This document shows, one piece after another, positions 47,500-57,365 of a stretch of DNA of 64,000 nucleotides; the first letter of the stretch is position 1, and every line of letters starts with the position of its first letter. The notes below the pieces were generated by a model, which ran no database searches, was not told where the DNA came from, and worked only from the letters and a program-made list of their open reading frames with translations. Both the position numbers and the translations under genes were made by a program. This DNA is from Proteles cristata cristata (lineage: Eukaryota; Chordata; Mammalia; Carnivora; Hyaenidae): NCBI GenBank assembly GCA_017311185.1, contig JAESUZ010002551.1, forward strand, positions 1,426,001 through 1,490,000. Direction: 5' to 3'.

Positions 47500-47830
47500 C
47501 ACTCAAGCTACACATTTCCTTGGAATAACCTTTCTCATCCCAACCATCTGGCTTTTGGACTGGTGAACACAGGTTCATGTTCCATGGCTCATGGCCATCA
47601 TATCCACCATGTGGTATCTTCCTAGTCCATTTTTCCCAGGAGAATTGATCACTCCATCCTTTGGGCACTCCGTGGGTAGCTGATGTTTCTATCATAGACC
47701 TAAAATTGTCTTGCACTGTCAGTTTACCTGATGGCTCCCTTTAAGAGGCTATAAATCACTCAAAGGCAGGAAACTTATCTTCCTTATCTTTATGTCCCAA
47801 GTTCCCATCACTGTAAATAACACTGTAGAT
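47500..47830 (+). mobile_element. LINE L2 3' end relic
   Basis: TTTCCTTGGAATAACCTTTC, then CAGTTTACCTGATGGCTCCC, GGCTATAAATCACTCAAAGGCAGGAAAC and TCCTTATCTTTATGTCCCAAG follow L2 3' order. The 121-codon minus-strand frame across here (47351-47716) has no recognised domain. Confidence 0.5.
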
Positions 47831-47899
47831 ACAAATATGTATACACTTATCCCATAAATTAAATTGTCGTATTAATGATAAGAATATGGGATTTGATTA

Positions 47900-48508
47900 A
47901 TTCAAAAAGATATATATCCCTATGTTCATTGCAACATTATATACAATAGCCAAGATATGGAGGCAACCTAAATGTCTATCAATAGATAAATGGATAAAGA
48001 AGATACGGTATGTGTATGTACACAAACACATACATATATACAATGGAATATTGGACATATAAAGAATAAAATGCTGCCATCTGTGACAAAATGGATGGAC
48101 CTAGAGGGTACTGTGTTAAGTGAAATAAGTCAAGAAGAGAAAGGAACATACCATACGATTTCACTTATATGTGGAATTTAAAAAGCCAGAACAAACAAAA
48201 AAATTTAAGAAAACATGACTAAGCAGGCATAAACACAGAGAACAAATTATTGGTTGCCAGAAGGGGTGAGGGATGGGCAAAAATAGGTGAAGGGGATTAA
48301 GAGGTACCAATTTCTAGTGATAAAATAAGTAAGTCATGGGGATGTAAAGTACAGCATAGGGAAAACATTCAATAATATTATAATAACTTAGTATGATAAT
48401 GTAGGGTAACTATACTTATCTTGGCAAGCATTTTGCAAGATAGTAAATGTCAAATCACTATATTATATACCTGAAACTAATATAATATTGTATGTCAACC
48501 ATATCTGA
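47900..48508 (+). mobile_element. 5'-truncated L1 3' end
   Basis: TCCCTATGTTCATTGCAAC, CAATAGCCAAGATATGG, CTATCAATAGATAAATGG, AATGGATGGACCTAGAGGG, AAATAAGTCAAGAAGAGAAAG, GGTTGCCAGAAGGGGTG and ACTATATTATATACCTGAAAC lead from the end of ORF2 to the 3' UTR. A GGAA repeat follows in place of a plain A tail. Confidence 0.87.
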
Positions 48509-48710
48509 AAGGAAGAAAGGGAGGAAGGAAGGAAGGAAGGAAGGAAGGAAGGAAGGAAGGAAGGAAGGAAGGAAGAAAATAAGGGATGGAGGGAGAAAGG
48601 AAAAGGAAGATAATGGGGAGGAAAGGAAAGGGGAAAGAAAAGGAAAACGGTAAGGGAAGGAAGAGTAAGGGAAGAAAAAGAAGGAAAAGAAAGAAAAGAA
48701 AAGAAGAAAA
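48509..48710 (+). repeat. (GGAA)n microsatellite with impure purine tail
   Basis: Regular GGAA/GAAG units at about 48521-48573, then mixed G/A text to 48710. All purine on plus. It follows the L1 3' end and probably arose from its tail. Confidence 0.93.
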
Positions 48711-48885
48711 TGGGGTTTGGAGTCAGTGTGACTGCAAATTTCAATTGTGCTTCTACTCTTATATTTTTAACACATTATATACGTTTTCTAAGCCTAAATA
48801 ACCCCATTCATAAAATGTGACTCACAGAGTTGCTTTCAGGGAATGCTATGAGGAATAAGATGATATTATATGCATAATGTAACTC
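48711..48885 (+). mobile_element. MIR SINE relic
   Basis: GGGGTTTGGAGTCAGTGTGAC, CAATTGTGCTTCTACTC, CCATTCATAAAATGTGAC and GAATGCTATGAGGAATAAGATG follow MIR order. Confidence 0.6.
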
Positions 48886-49029
48886 CCTGCACATTCTCTC
48901 CCAAACTTCATCTCTGGTGAACTCGGACTAATGGAATTCAGCATCAGTGTTATTTCTTCTCTACAAATGCTTCCTCCAGATTATAAATTTATCAGCACCA
49001 TCTCTCCACATTTAAACCAAATTCTGCCT
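48886..49029. other. Short unassigned spacer
   Basis: Nothing recognised. Confidence 0.4.
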
Positions 49030-49044
49030 GCCCTAAATATTTTA

Positions 49045-49538
49045 CTTTATTTTCATTGAAGTAGAGTTGACACAATGTTACATTGGCTTCAGGTATACAA
49101 CATAGTGATTCAATATCGTTATGCATTATGCTGTGCTCACCACAAGGGTAGCTACCATCTGTCACCATATACTCTATTACAATACCATTGACTACCTTCC
49201 CTATGTGTACCTTTTATCGCTTTGAAGTCAAAGCGATCCTCTCCTAGCTGGAAACTTGCGTCTCCCAGACCCCTTCCCTCAGTTTGCCGAAACGCCCTCC
49301 CATGTCTCCTCAGGCAACCATCAGTTTGTTCTCTGTATTTATGGGTCTGTTCCTGCTTTTTGTTGGTTTATTTGTTATTCATTTGTTTTATTTTTTAAAT
49401 TCCCCATATAGGTGAAATTGTGTGGTATTTGTCTTTCTCTGCCTGGCTCCTTTCACTTATTGTAATACCCTCTAAGTCCATCCTTGTTATTGCAAATGGC
49501 AAGGTCTTATTCTTTATTATGGCTAAGTAATATTCCAT

Positions 49539-49572
<34 letters not shown>

Positions 49573-49608
49573 CACATATATATATATCATCTTCTTTTTC
49601 CATCCATC
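49045..49608 (-). mobile_element. 5'-truncated L1 3' end with perfect target duplication
   Basis: Plus-strand text TTCATTGAAGTAGAGTTGAC, ACATTGGCTTCAGGTATAC, GGCAACCATCAGTTTGTTC, TTTCTCTGCCTGGCTCC and AATATTCCATTGTGTG is a reversed L1 end. GCCCTAAATATTTTA occurs at 49030-49044 and 49609-49623, a perfect 15-bp duplication. A TG/TA repeat lies near its 5' end. Confidence 0.93.
49540..49588. repeat. (TG)n(TA)n microsatellite
   Basis: A pure TG run gives way to TA and ATATAC units inside the L1 fragment. Likely to vary in length. Confidence 0.93.
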
Positions 49609-49623
49609 GCCCTAAATATTTTA

Positions 49624-50779
49624 AATAACAATTTGACAACTGCCTCCTTTGTTCTGTGATGGTATCAAATGATGTTGAGCTCTGGTTTCTAAACATTGGA
49701 GGCTAGTGCTAACTCTTATCAAAATGCACATAATGTAAGAGAAAACCAAGTATGCCACTAAAGCTATGACATTGCTTTGTGAATGTGAATCCAGTATCTG
49801 ACAATTGTAAGGAAATGTTGCTTAGGGGCAGAGTGACACAGCACAAGTACATGGCACCTCGATGTCTCCTTCTACTCTTCCAACTTGGTGCTCTTTCTAA
49901 ATTACAATTTACAAACTTCAATATCTTGGAGAGAGAGAAGAGACTGGTGTTGGGCAAAAAAGGAGTCCCTTTCCCTCTTCTTCCCTCTCTCCTCCACCCA
50001 TTTCCCAAAATAAGAATAGTTATTATAGCTAGTTTCAAACTTAAACTGAATGTGTAAAACTGCTTACCAGATTATTAACTGTTTATTAGTTAGAAATGCA
50101 TAAAGACTTGACGATTGTCAATTTTGTAGATGACATTTAAGGAAAAGAGAAAAGAATGCAACCTTGGGTCTTTACTGAAGAGAAGCAAGCAGTGTTGAAT
50201 TGCCTTCATTAGTTCCAGAGAATATTAATAATACACCATACAATCTATGTAATAAATATGTTTTTGATGACTTCATAAAAATCCTATTGTTGATATAAAC
50301 TATTTAAAAGCCCCAATCCATTTAAGAAATACATACTCATTTTGGAAAGCAGATATTGCTTTTGTTTGCTTAAAGTGAAATATAACAGTACACCCTCTAA
50401 TTCTACTGTAATATATAGTAAAATAACCAAAAATCTAGTCACTTCAAAAACTTCTGATTTCATTAAGAAAATCTAACCCCATTCCTTTCGAAAATGGCAC
50501 ATGCTAACTTTTTAAAAATTTTTCCTAATTATAAAAAACTAATCATTCATATTAAGTGTCACTGTTCACTGCACTTATGACATAACCTATAGATTTCAAC
50601 TGATACGTTACTTTCTCCACAGGAAAAAAAGTCCTTCTTCCACCAGGACTGGGTTAGGTAATGTCCTCTGTATTCAAGTAGTATTAAGTGCCTGTCCTCC
50701 TTGTAGAACTTATCACATGTCATTGAAATTGTCACTCTGCTTATATGGATCTCTAAGCACCAAGATCCTTGTATTATTA
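49624..50779. other. Unassigned DNA
   Basis: No family or exon recognised. Two opposing frames (49709-50038 minus, 49779-50057 plus) overlap and look like chance. Confidence 0.4.
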
Positions 50780-50832
50780 TGTGTGTATGTATGTATGTGT
50801 GTATGTATGTGTATAATGATGTGTATATGTAT
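50780..50832. repeat. (TGTA)n/(TG)n microsatellite
   Basis: Imperfect GTGTGTATGTATGTATG units followed by TA-rich sequence to about 50862. Confidence 0.88.
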
Positions 50833-51359
50833 TTTTATATATTTTTATAAGATATGTATATAAAATCATAGGGTTCAGTGTGTAGTAAATGTTCGATTTT
50901 CATTTCTCAGTAAATAAATAACTGAACTCATTGTAGAGAGATGAAAAATGGCAGTGATAAAACACATCTTTCAGACAAATTAAAGCAGAAATAAGTCACA
51001 AATGGTAAACATACATTGTAAGACTGTTAAAGGACGTTGTTCTAGCAAAAGGAAATCTTGAGCTACATAAAGCGTTGGAAAGGATAAAAATCGGGTAAAT
51101 ATAAAACACTTTTTATTTTAAAATTTCTTGAAATGGTATTTATCTAAAGCCAAAACTATAATAATACATTGTGAATTCTATAAAATATGTATGAGTATAA
51201 TAAATGATAATAACATAAATGCTAAAATGGGGAAAACGGGAACATATTTTGTGATGTTCATACAGTCTATGTGAACCGAGTTAGATTTTTGAAGATAGAT
51301 TGTGATAAATTAAACATATGAATACTGTAAAGGATTTCAAAATAATAAAACAGGTATGA
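50833..51359. other. AT-rich unassigned DNA
   Basis: Nothing recognised. Confidence 0.4.
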
Positions 51360-52160
51360 CAATTAAAACAATAGTGGAGAACAATCATAGGAAATACAGA
51401 ACTAATGCAAACAAGACAGAAAAGAAGAAAACAACTATAAAAATTATAGAAATATATCAAAAACCACTAGGAAGATGCCTGATTTAAAAGTAAATACACA
51501 AGCAATTATATTAACTGCAAATGGTCTAGAAATACCAGTTAAAAAAAAGATGATAGTATTGGATTCAACAAGTAGACCCAACTCTGTGCTGTCTACAAAA
51601 AAAATTTTAAAAAACTTGTATTAAATATAAAGATACAGATAGGTTAGACATTAAAAAAATGGAAAAGAGTAGCATGTAAGAACTAATGATGAAAGAAAAT
51701 TGAGGTGGCCAAAACAGCTTCATCCATAATCACCAAAACTTGGGGACAATTCTACTGCTCTTGAAATGGTGAACAAATTGGTGTATCCATACAAGGAAAT
51801 ATTACTCAGCAATGTTAAGAAATAAACTGCATTCACATAATAACATGGATTAATCACAAGTGTGTTATACTAACTGAAAGAAGCTAGGCTGAAAAAGCTG
51901 CAGAATGTATGATGGATTTATATGATATTACAGGATGGGTAAAACTATAGGAACTGAATTCAGATCAGTGGTCATCAAGAACTAGTTGTAGGAAAAGGGG
52001 TTAATGATGAAAGGGCATGAATACTTAGGGGTGATGAAATCGTCCTATATCTTGATTGCAGTGGTAATAACATGAATATATATATTTATCAAATTCATCA
52101 AACTGCACACTTAAAAGGGCAAATTTTACATTTATACCTTAATAAATGTGACTTCAGAAA
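51360..52160 (+). mobile_element. Old L1 with large internal deletion
   Basis: 51490-51660 is L1 endonuclease-coding text (TTAACTGCAAATGGTCTAG, AACAAGTAGACCCAACTCTG, GTGCTGTCTAC). By 51720 it has passed to the 3' end: ATCCATAATCACCAAAACTT, GGAAATATTACTCAGCAATG, CAGATCAGTGGTCATCAAG, ACTTAGGGGTGATGAAAT, GCACACTTAAAAGGGC and ACCTTAATAAATG. The reverse transcriptase part is missing between these. Confidence 0.7.
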
Positions 52161-53128
52161 GGCACATTAGACATTAAAGACATGTTAATAAGCAGGTCAA
52201 ATATTTTTCCTCTCTTAATACACATTAAAAAGAGGTATAAATGTCCCTTTGGAAATATGTGTCAAGCAGCTCTGTATTTCAAAACCAGCATCAAAGCTTC
52301 AGGGTTTAATACTATTAATTTTCTCTGGTTCAGCTCTAGGCACCCTGGAGGGCACTAAATAAACAGTCCTTGACTGAATGACTTTCCTTTATAGTTCCTG
52401 AAACACAAAGTTTAGAAACCATTGACTGGAGAGTGGAAAAAGGAGGTAGGAAACCATAATTTTTGAAAGGACAGGAACAAGCCACTGGAACTGTGCCCTG
52501 TGGCTTAACTGTCATATTTAAGCACTGTTTAGAGGAAATACAGCAAAAAAAAAAAAAAAAAAAAAATCAGGGAATTATCGGTCCTAACCCCCTATTCTAT
52601 GTCTTATTCTTACTCCACCATAGCTTACCTGCTCACTCCTTTGCCTTCCCCACTGCCTATCCATCTGTCTCTCTCTCTCCCAAACACACATTTACCTGCA
52701 TGGGTGTTATGTATGCTGAAATTCTGGGTATTTTTTTTTCTCACACAAGTGCAAATATCTGAAAAGAGATTTATTTGTGTTTTGAAAAGGATCAATCACT
52801 GGATTAGGCTTTAGCTACAAAGTAGCAATCACATTGAAGCTGGAGAGGAAGTGTTTGGCTAACCTCCCCAAATCACACTTCTATGATTAGCCACTCCCCT
52901 CACCACAAAACAGTCACTTCTTCTCATCTTTAAAGTATTGCCAAATATACACTGAACTCTGAAAAGATACACAGTGTTGTCTGAATATTGAGGAGTTCAC
53001 AAAGCCAATATATTTAGATAAAGATCTTACTTCATAGGACCTTACAAAGCAACAGCTATGCCTCAAAGCCACTGACCAATTTCCCCTTACTTTAGGAAGG
53101 ATATTTGGAAATCATCAAGAATTTCAAG
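52161..53128. other. Unassigned DNA with an A run
   Basis: The A run at 52545-52566 has no recognisable element in front of it. No exon or RNA gene seen. Confidence 0.4.
52545..52566. repeat. (A)n run
   Basis: An uninterrupted run of about 22 A. It could be the tail of a degraded retrocopy, but no target duplication was found. Confidence 0.9.
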
Positions 53129-53130
53129 GG

Positions 53131-53157
53131 TCACCTGGGTAGCTCAATTGGTTAAAT
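53131..53157 (+). mobile_element. CanSINE head-only fragment
   Basis: TCACCTGGGTAGCTCAATTGG followed by TTAAATA matches only the first 27 or so bases of the SINE (tRNA A-box side). The rest is absent. Confidence 0.7.
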
Positions 53158-54535
53158 ACATAACATCTATATTTATTATTAATATGCACTATTTAAGAGT
53201 ATTAAAAGAAACTACAGTTTCACCAAACAGTATTTCCAAGTTTTCCTTTGCTAGGTGCACTTTCAGCATTGTGATATCATCTCTGTCTCTCCTGAGCTTT
53301 GAGCCATTTGTATCTGATCAGCGGTCTAACCCAGGCAAAGTGTCTGTTCCACATTTCAGTGAGGCAATTATTTCAAGATGCAGAGTAGGACAGAGAAAAG
53401 GGGCTTGAGCTTTGAAGTAAGACGGAAACTGACTTTGAATACTGGCTGCGTGAGCAGGCAAAAGCACATAATATATCTAAATAAAGCCCTCCACGGTTCA
53501 TTCTTCCTTCACCAGATATTTTAAAAACACTGTCACCTGACCCTTGTGGGTCTTACCCATCTCATCTTCTCAGCAATTTCAGCCCATTCATTTTGTAACG
53601 TAATTAATGAAAAAAGCTAATATCTGATGGCTGTACCAAAAGAGGCTTCTCGGAAGAGATCAAATTCCAAAGATGTGAAAACCATTGGGCAAAGTGAGAA
53701 ATGAAATCCATACAGGAAAAGTGTCCAAGCAAAGGAATGAGAGTAAACATGGAAGGCAAGTAGGAGGGTGAAAAAATTGATGGGAAATTCAGTAGTACAA
53801 TGGGACTTAAGTGAAGGATATTATCTGAGCAAGACCAATAGCAGGCAATACAGAAATTCCCTGGGGCGTACAGAAGCCATGAGTCAACTATAAAATATGC
53901 CTTTGACTAGATTCCAAGACTCAGAACATTTCTTCAGTAAAGATCTCTCTCTCTCTCTTTTGCTGTCTTCTCCCTGCTGTATCCCATGCTTCCACTTTTC
54001 CCTTTTTGCTCATTCTGTATAATAATTCGGATTAATGTCTGCTGGAGGATTGGCCTAGTTCTGGATTGGAGGTTTTTGGGTTTTCATGAAAAGATGAGAT
54101 GCTACCAGTGATCCAGTTATGTATCAATTTAGAGTCAATTTTAACTTAAAAAACCAATTCCGGTTAACTTACTTTTCTGTAATTTGCTAGAATTATTAGC
54201 TACCCACAGAAGCCCATATAATCAGAAAACCATGTGGACTTTAATCCCTGAGGAGGACAAAAGCCAGGACTGCTCTGGAGACCCCCCTCAGAAATAGATT
54301 TGAGGAAAGACATCAAGGTGAAGTATCAATGTCAAAGGAAATATCTCTGAGGCTGTGCCATCAAAATGACTCAATTCCAATTCTGCACAAAACTCAGAAT
54401 CTCAGGATATGGAATGACCTAGCTTGGATCATATGTGGGTTCTTGGGCCAGTGGGACCAGGCACTGGGGGCTCATGGAAAATTCAGTGATTAACAAGTTC
54501 ATCATGACCCCTGAGATGGACGTAGGGAATGCCTA
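53158..54535. other. Mostly unassigned DNA, weak L2 trace
   Basis: At 53640-53850, GAGGCTTCTCGGAAGAGATC and AAAGGAATGAGAGTAAACATGG recall L2 internal sequence (low certainty). A short CT run lies at 53946-53958. The sequence at 54230-54535 is the immediate target of the long L1. Confidence 0.35.
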
Positions 54536-54551
54536 AAAGAAAGGTAGGATC
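54536..54551 (+). repeat. Left target-site duplication of the long L1
   Basis: AAAGAAAGGTAGGATC is identical to 61449-61464. It follows CCTA, so the nick site CT/AAAAG is close to the L1 endonuclease preference (TT/AAAA read on this strand). Confidence 0.97.
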
Positions 54552-56386
54552 CCGGGCAAGATGGCAGAGAAGTGAGGAGCTCCGTACTTGCACTCGCGCC
54601 CATACATCACACAGAAAAGATCTGAAGCCATTGGAAACCTTACAAAACCTGAGAGACTGGGAGAAAAAGGACGCAGAATCCACTGAGAGAGCCTTCTAAC
54701 GTGAGTGCGAACCGGGGAAGATAAAATCGGGCCGGGATCAGAGACTCCAGGGTGGGAGGCGATCCCCCTCTACCCTCTACGGGGAGTGAGAGGAGAAAAG
54801 GAGAGAGTCCGAAACAGAAAAACCTCCGCTTGGGGGAAAAAACCTCCGCTCGGTGCATAGAAAGACCGTACTTGCCAAATACCTGCACACCAGGTCCCCT
54901 CGCGCCAACTGGTCCTGGAGGGGCTGAGTGCACAGACTGCTGCTTTGTGCTGGCTCCTGGAGGCTGGACTTCAGAGTGGTGGTGCGCCTGCCGCCATTGT
55001 AGCTCCCAAGCGGCTGGGAACCCTGAAAGAGCCGCGCTGACACCGGCCGCCGCGCTCCTCGCTGGCTGGAACTCCAGAGGGAAGGCAGAGAACTAAAAAC
55101 TGGGAAATTAGCCTGTGAGTTCGTGTTTCGGGTGACGAGCCATAGAGGGACCCGGTTTTCCTCACTCCAGCGGGCTCGGGCTCAGCGCACCCGGCAGGCA
55201 AGCCCCCGCGCATGCGCGCCAGCCCGACCAGAGAAGGAAGCAGCGATTCTGACTCCACCCCCGGAGCTCGGCAGGGGGCTTGGAATTGCCCTGAGGGCGA
55301 GGACGTTGCCTGGGAAGCTGTGTCTAAGGCGATTTCAGCGGGGCGCATGGACTGGGATTTGGAGATTGGGACTGGCCTGGGTTGAAGACTGCAACCAACT
55401 TCGGTTGCGCCCCCGGTACAGGGACTTTACACACCCAAAAAAGCGAGGTGCAGCGCTTGGTTCAAGAAGGGACTGGAGCACCGTCACTCTCCTCCCCACA
55501 ACCGCCGAGGCAGAGCTCCCACCTGAGGCATTGGATCCGCCACGTTCATCCCTGCTTGAGGATGAGCTGCCCTCCTCCCTTTTTTTTTCTTTTTTTTCTT
55601 CTTCTTTCTCTTTTCTCTCTTTTTTCCCCAGAACACTGACCTGATTAACTCTGGTCGCCAGCTTGCTTAAACAATCACGAGTCCATTCTCTAATGTAAAT
55701 TCTACACCTACCGACATTTTCAGCTCTTTCTCTCAGGAATGATTAGACTATATAGTTTCTCTGGATAATTCCAGCATCCTTCTCTCACCTATCCAACCAT
55801 ATTCTACCCTTTACCTCTTTGAAAAAAGCTTTGTACCCTTCTGCCTGTTCATTCTATTTCCAATCTTGCCTCATCCCTGCCCCGTCTTCTCTCTCTCTCT
55901 CTATACTCTTCAGCCAGCACTGCATACACATGGCTATTTAACTGTATCTGGGAAATCCGGTTATATGCTTTAAACCGTTCTTTGTCCATCGGTTTTCTTC
56001 TTTTTTCCTTTTCTCTTCTCCTTTTTGATCCTTTTATATATTTTATACTCCCTATTATTCGCCCCCCCTCCTCCGTCTTTTCTATTAACTTTTTCCTTTT
56101 CCTTCTTGCTTTGCATGTTAGTTGAATTAGACTGTGCGTTTCTGTACTCCTGCTCCCTGTGTGTTTGTCTGTCTGTTTTCTTTTCCAGAGCTACCTAAAG
56201 AAACAAGCCAGAGTACACAAGGTGGAGAGTCCCAAATATCACTACAAATAGGAAAATAAAATAACCAAGGTCCCAGCAAGAGAGACCAAGAGATACCATT
56301 CAAAAAACACTCTCTGAAAGGTAGGCCCTGGACACTCAAAAAGTCTTCTTGGATACAGCAGCGCTCATAGATACAGAGAGCATAAC
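54552..56386 (+). promoter_or_regulatory. L1 5' UTR / internal promoter region
   Basis: About 1.8 kb of sequence much richer in G+C and CpG than the flanks (for example 55028-55065 and 55195-55230), as expected of an L1 internal Pol II promoter. A direct repeat of AAAACCTCCGCT occurs at about 54819-54830 and 54839-54850, 20 bp apart. From 55560 to 56110 it turns pyrimidine-rich. Long open frames lie on both strands (55123-55644 plus, 54971-55348 minus) but have no known domain. Promoter activity is inferred from position, not shown. Confidence 0.85.
54557..54565 (+). promoter_or_regulatory. YY1-like motif at L1 start
   Basis: CAAGATGGC lies 6 bases into the element. In human L1 the same core near +13 binds YY1 and positions transcription start. 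Its presence here is seen; binding is inferred. Confidence 0.6.
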
Positions 56387-57214
56387 ATGTCTTTAAAACC
56401 GACAAGAGCCAGAAAGCTAACTAAAATGACGAAACGAAAGAGCTCTCCTCCAAAGAAACTCCAGGAAGAAATGACACCTAATGAACTGCTCAAAACAGAT
56501 ATCCGCAGCATAACTGAACAAGATTTTAGAATAATATTGGTAAAATTAATAGCTGGGCTTGAAAAAAACATAGGGGACATCAAAGAAACTATGGCTACAG
56601 ACAGAATGGAAAATAGAAATAGGCATGAAGAATTTAAAAATGTGAAAAATGAGATACATAATAAATTAGAGGCCTCCAATGCATGGATTGAAGAGCCAGA
56701 AGGGAGAATAAGTGATTTAGAAGACACCATTATAGAAAAACAAGAAGCTGACAAAAAAAGAGACAAACTGATCCAGGAACAGGAAAAAAGAATTCGAGAG
56801 CTCAGCCACATGGTCAAACGCAACAATATCCGTATCATAGGAATCCCAGAAGAGGAAGAGAGAGGGAAAGGTGCTGAAGGAGTCCTGGAACAAATTATAG
56901 CAGAGAACTTCCCCGACCTGGGGAAGGAAGTAAATGTGGAAATACAAGAGGCTCAGAGGACTCCCTTCAGACGTAACTTGAATCGATCTTCTTCACGACA
57001 TTTCATAGTAAAAATGGCAAAATACAAGGACAAAGAGAGAATTTTGAAAGCAGCTAGGGAGAAAGGGGCCCTAACATACAAAGGCAAACCTATCAGAGTG
57101 GTGACAGACCTATCTACTGAAACGTGGCAGGCCAGAAAGGAATGGCAGGAAATCTTCAATGAGATGAACAGTAAAAATATGCAACCAAGAATCCTCTATC
57201 CAGCAAGCCTGTGA
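56387..57214 (+). pseudogene. L1 ORF1 (RNA-binding protein), prematurely terminated
   Basis: ORF1p is a trimeric nucleic-acid chaperone that packages L1 RNA in the cytoplasm. The 275-residue frame has a basic N-terminus (residues 1-24, many K/R), a long coiled coil (about 45-145), an RRM (about 144-225, starting KRNNIRIIGIP) and the beginning of the C-terminal domain (about 228-275, with REKGALTYKGKP). It ends at a TGA (57212-57214) after PRILYPASL. The same frame stays open beyond it for 34 more codons to a second TGA at 57317-57319, and that extension has ORF1 C-terminal character. So a single stop has removed part of the C-terminal domain. The start ATG lies at the 5' UTR boundary. ORF2 begins 47 bases past the second stop. 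This product is probably not functional in retrotransposition. Confidence 0.93.
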
Positions 57215-57365
57215 GTCAGAATAGAAGGAGAGATAAAAACCTTTCCAAATAAACAGAAATTGAAAGAATTTCCCACCACTAAGCCAGCCCTACAAGAAAT
57301 CCTGAGGGGGACGCTCTGAAGGAAAGGTTGCAAGGAACAAAGATACCAGAGACACCACCACAAAC

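Noticed and set aside
47351..47716. 121-codon minus-strand frame
   Set aside because: It overlaps an L2 relic on the other strand and has no recognised domain.
48463..48801. Low-complexity frames on both strands over the GGAA repeat
   Set aside because: Repeat translation only.
52545..52566. A tail of a processed pseudogene
   Set aside because: No matching upstream gene-like sequence, polyadenylation signal or target duplication could be found.
56365..56838. 157-codon minus-strand frame opposite L1 ORF1
   Set aside because: Antisense shadow of ORF1 coding sequence.
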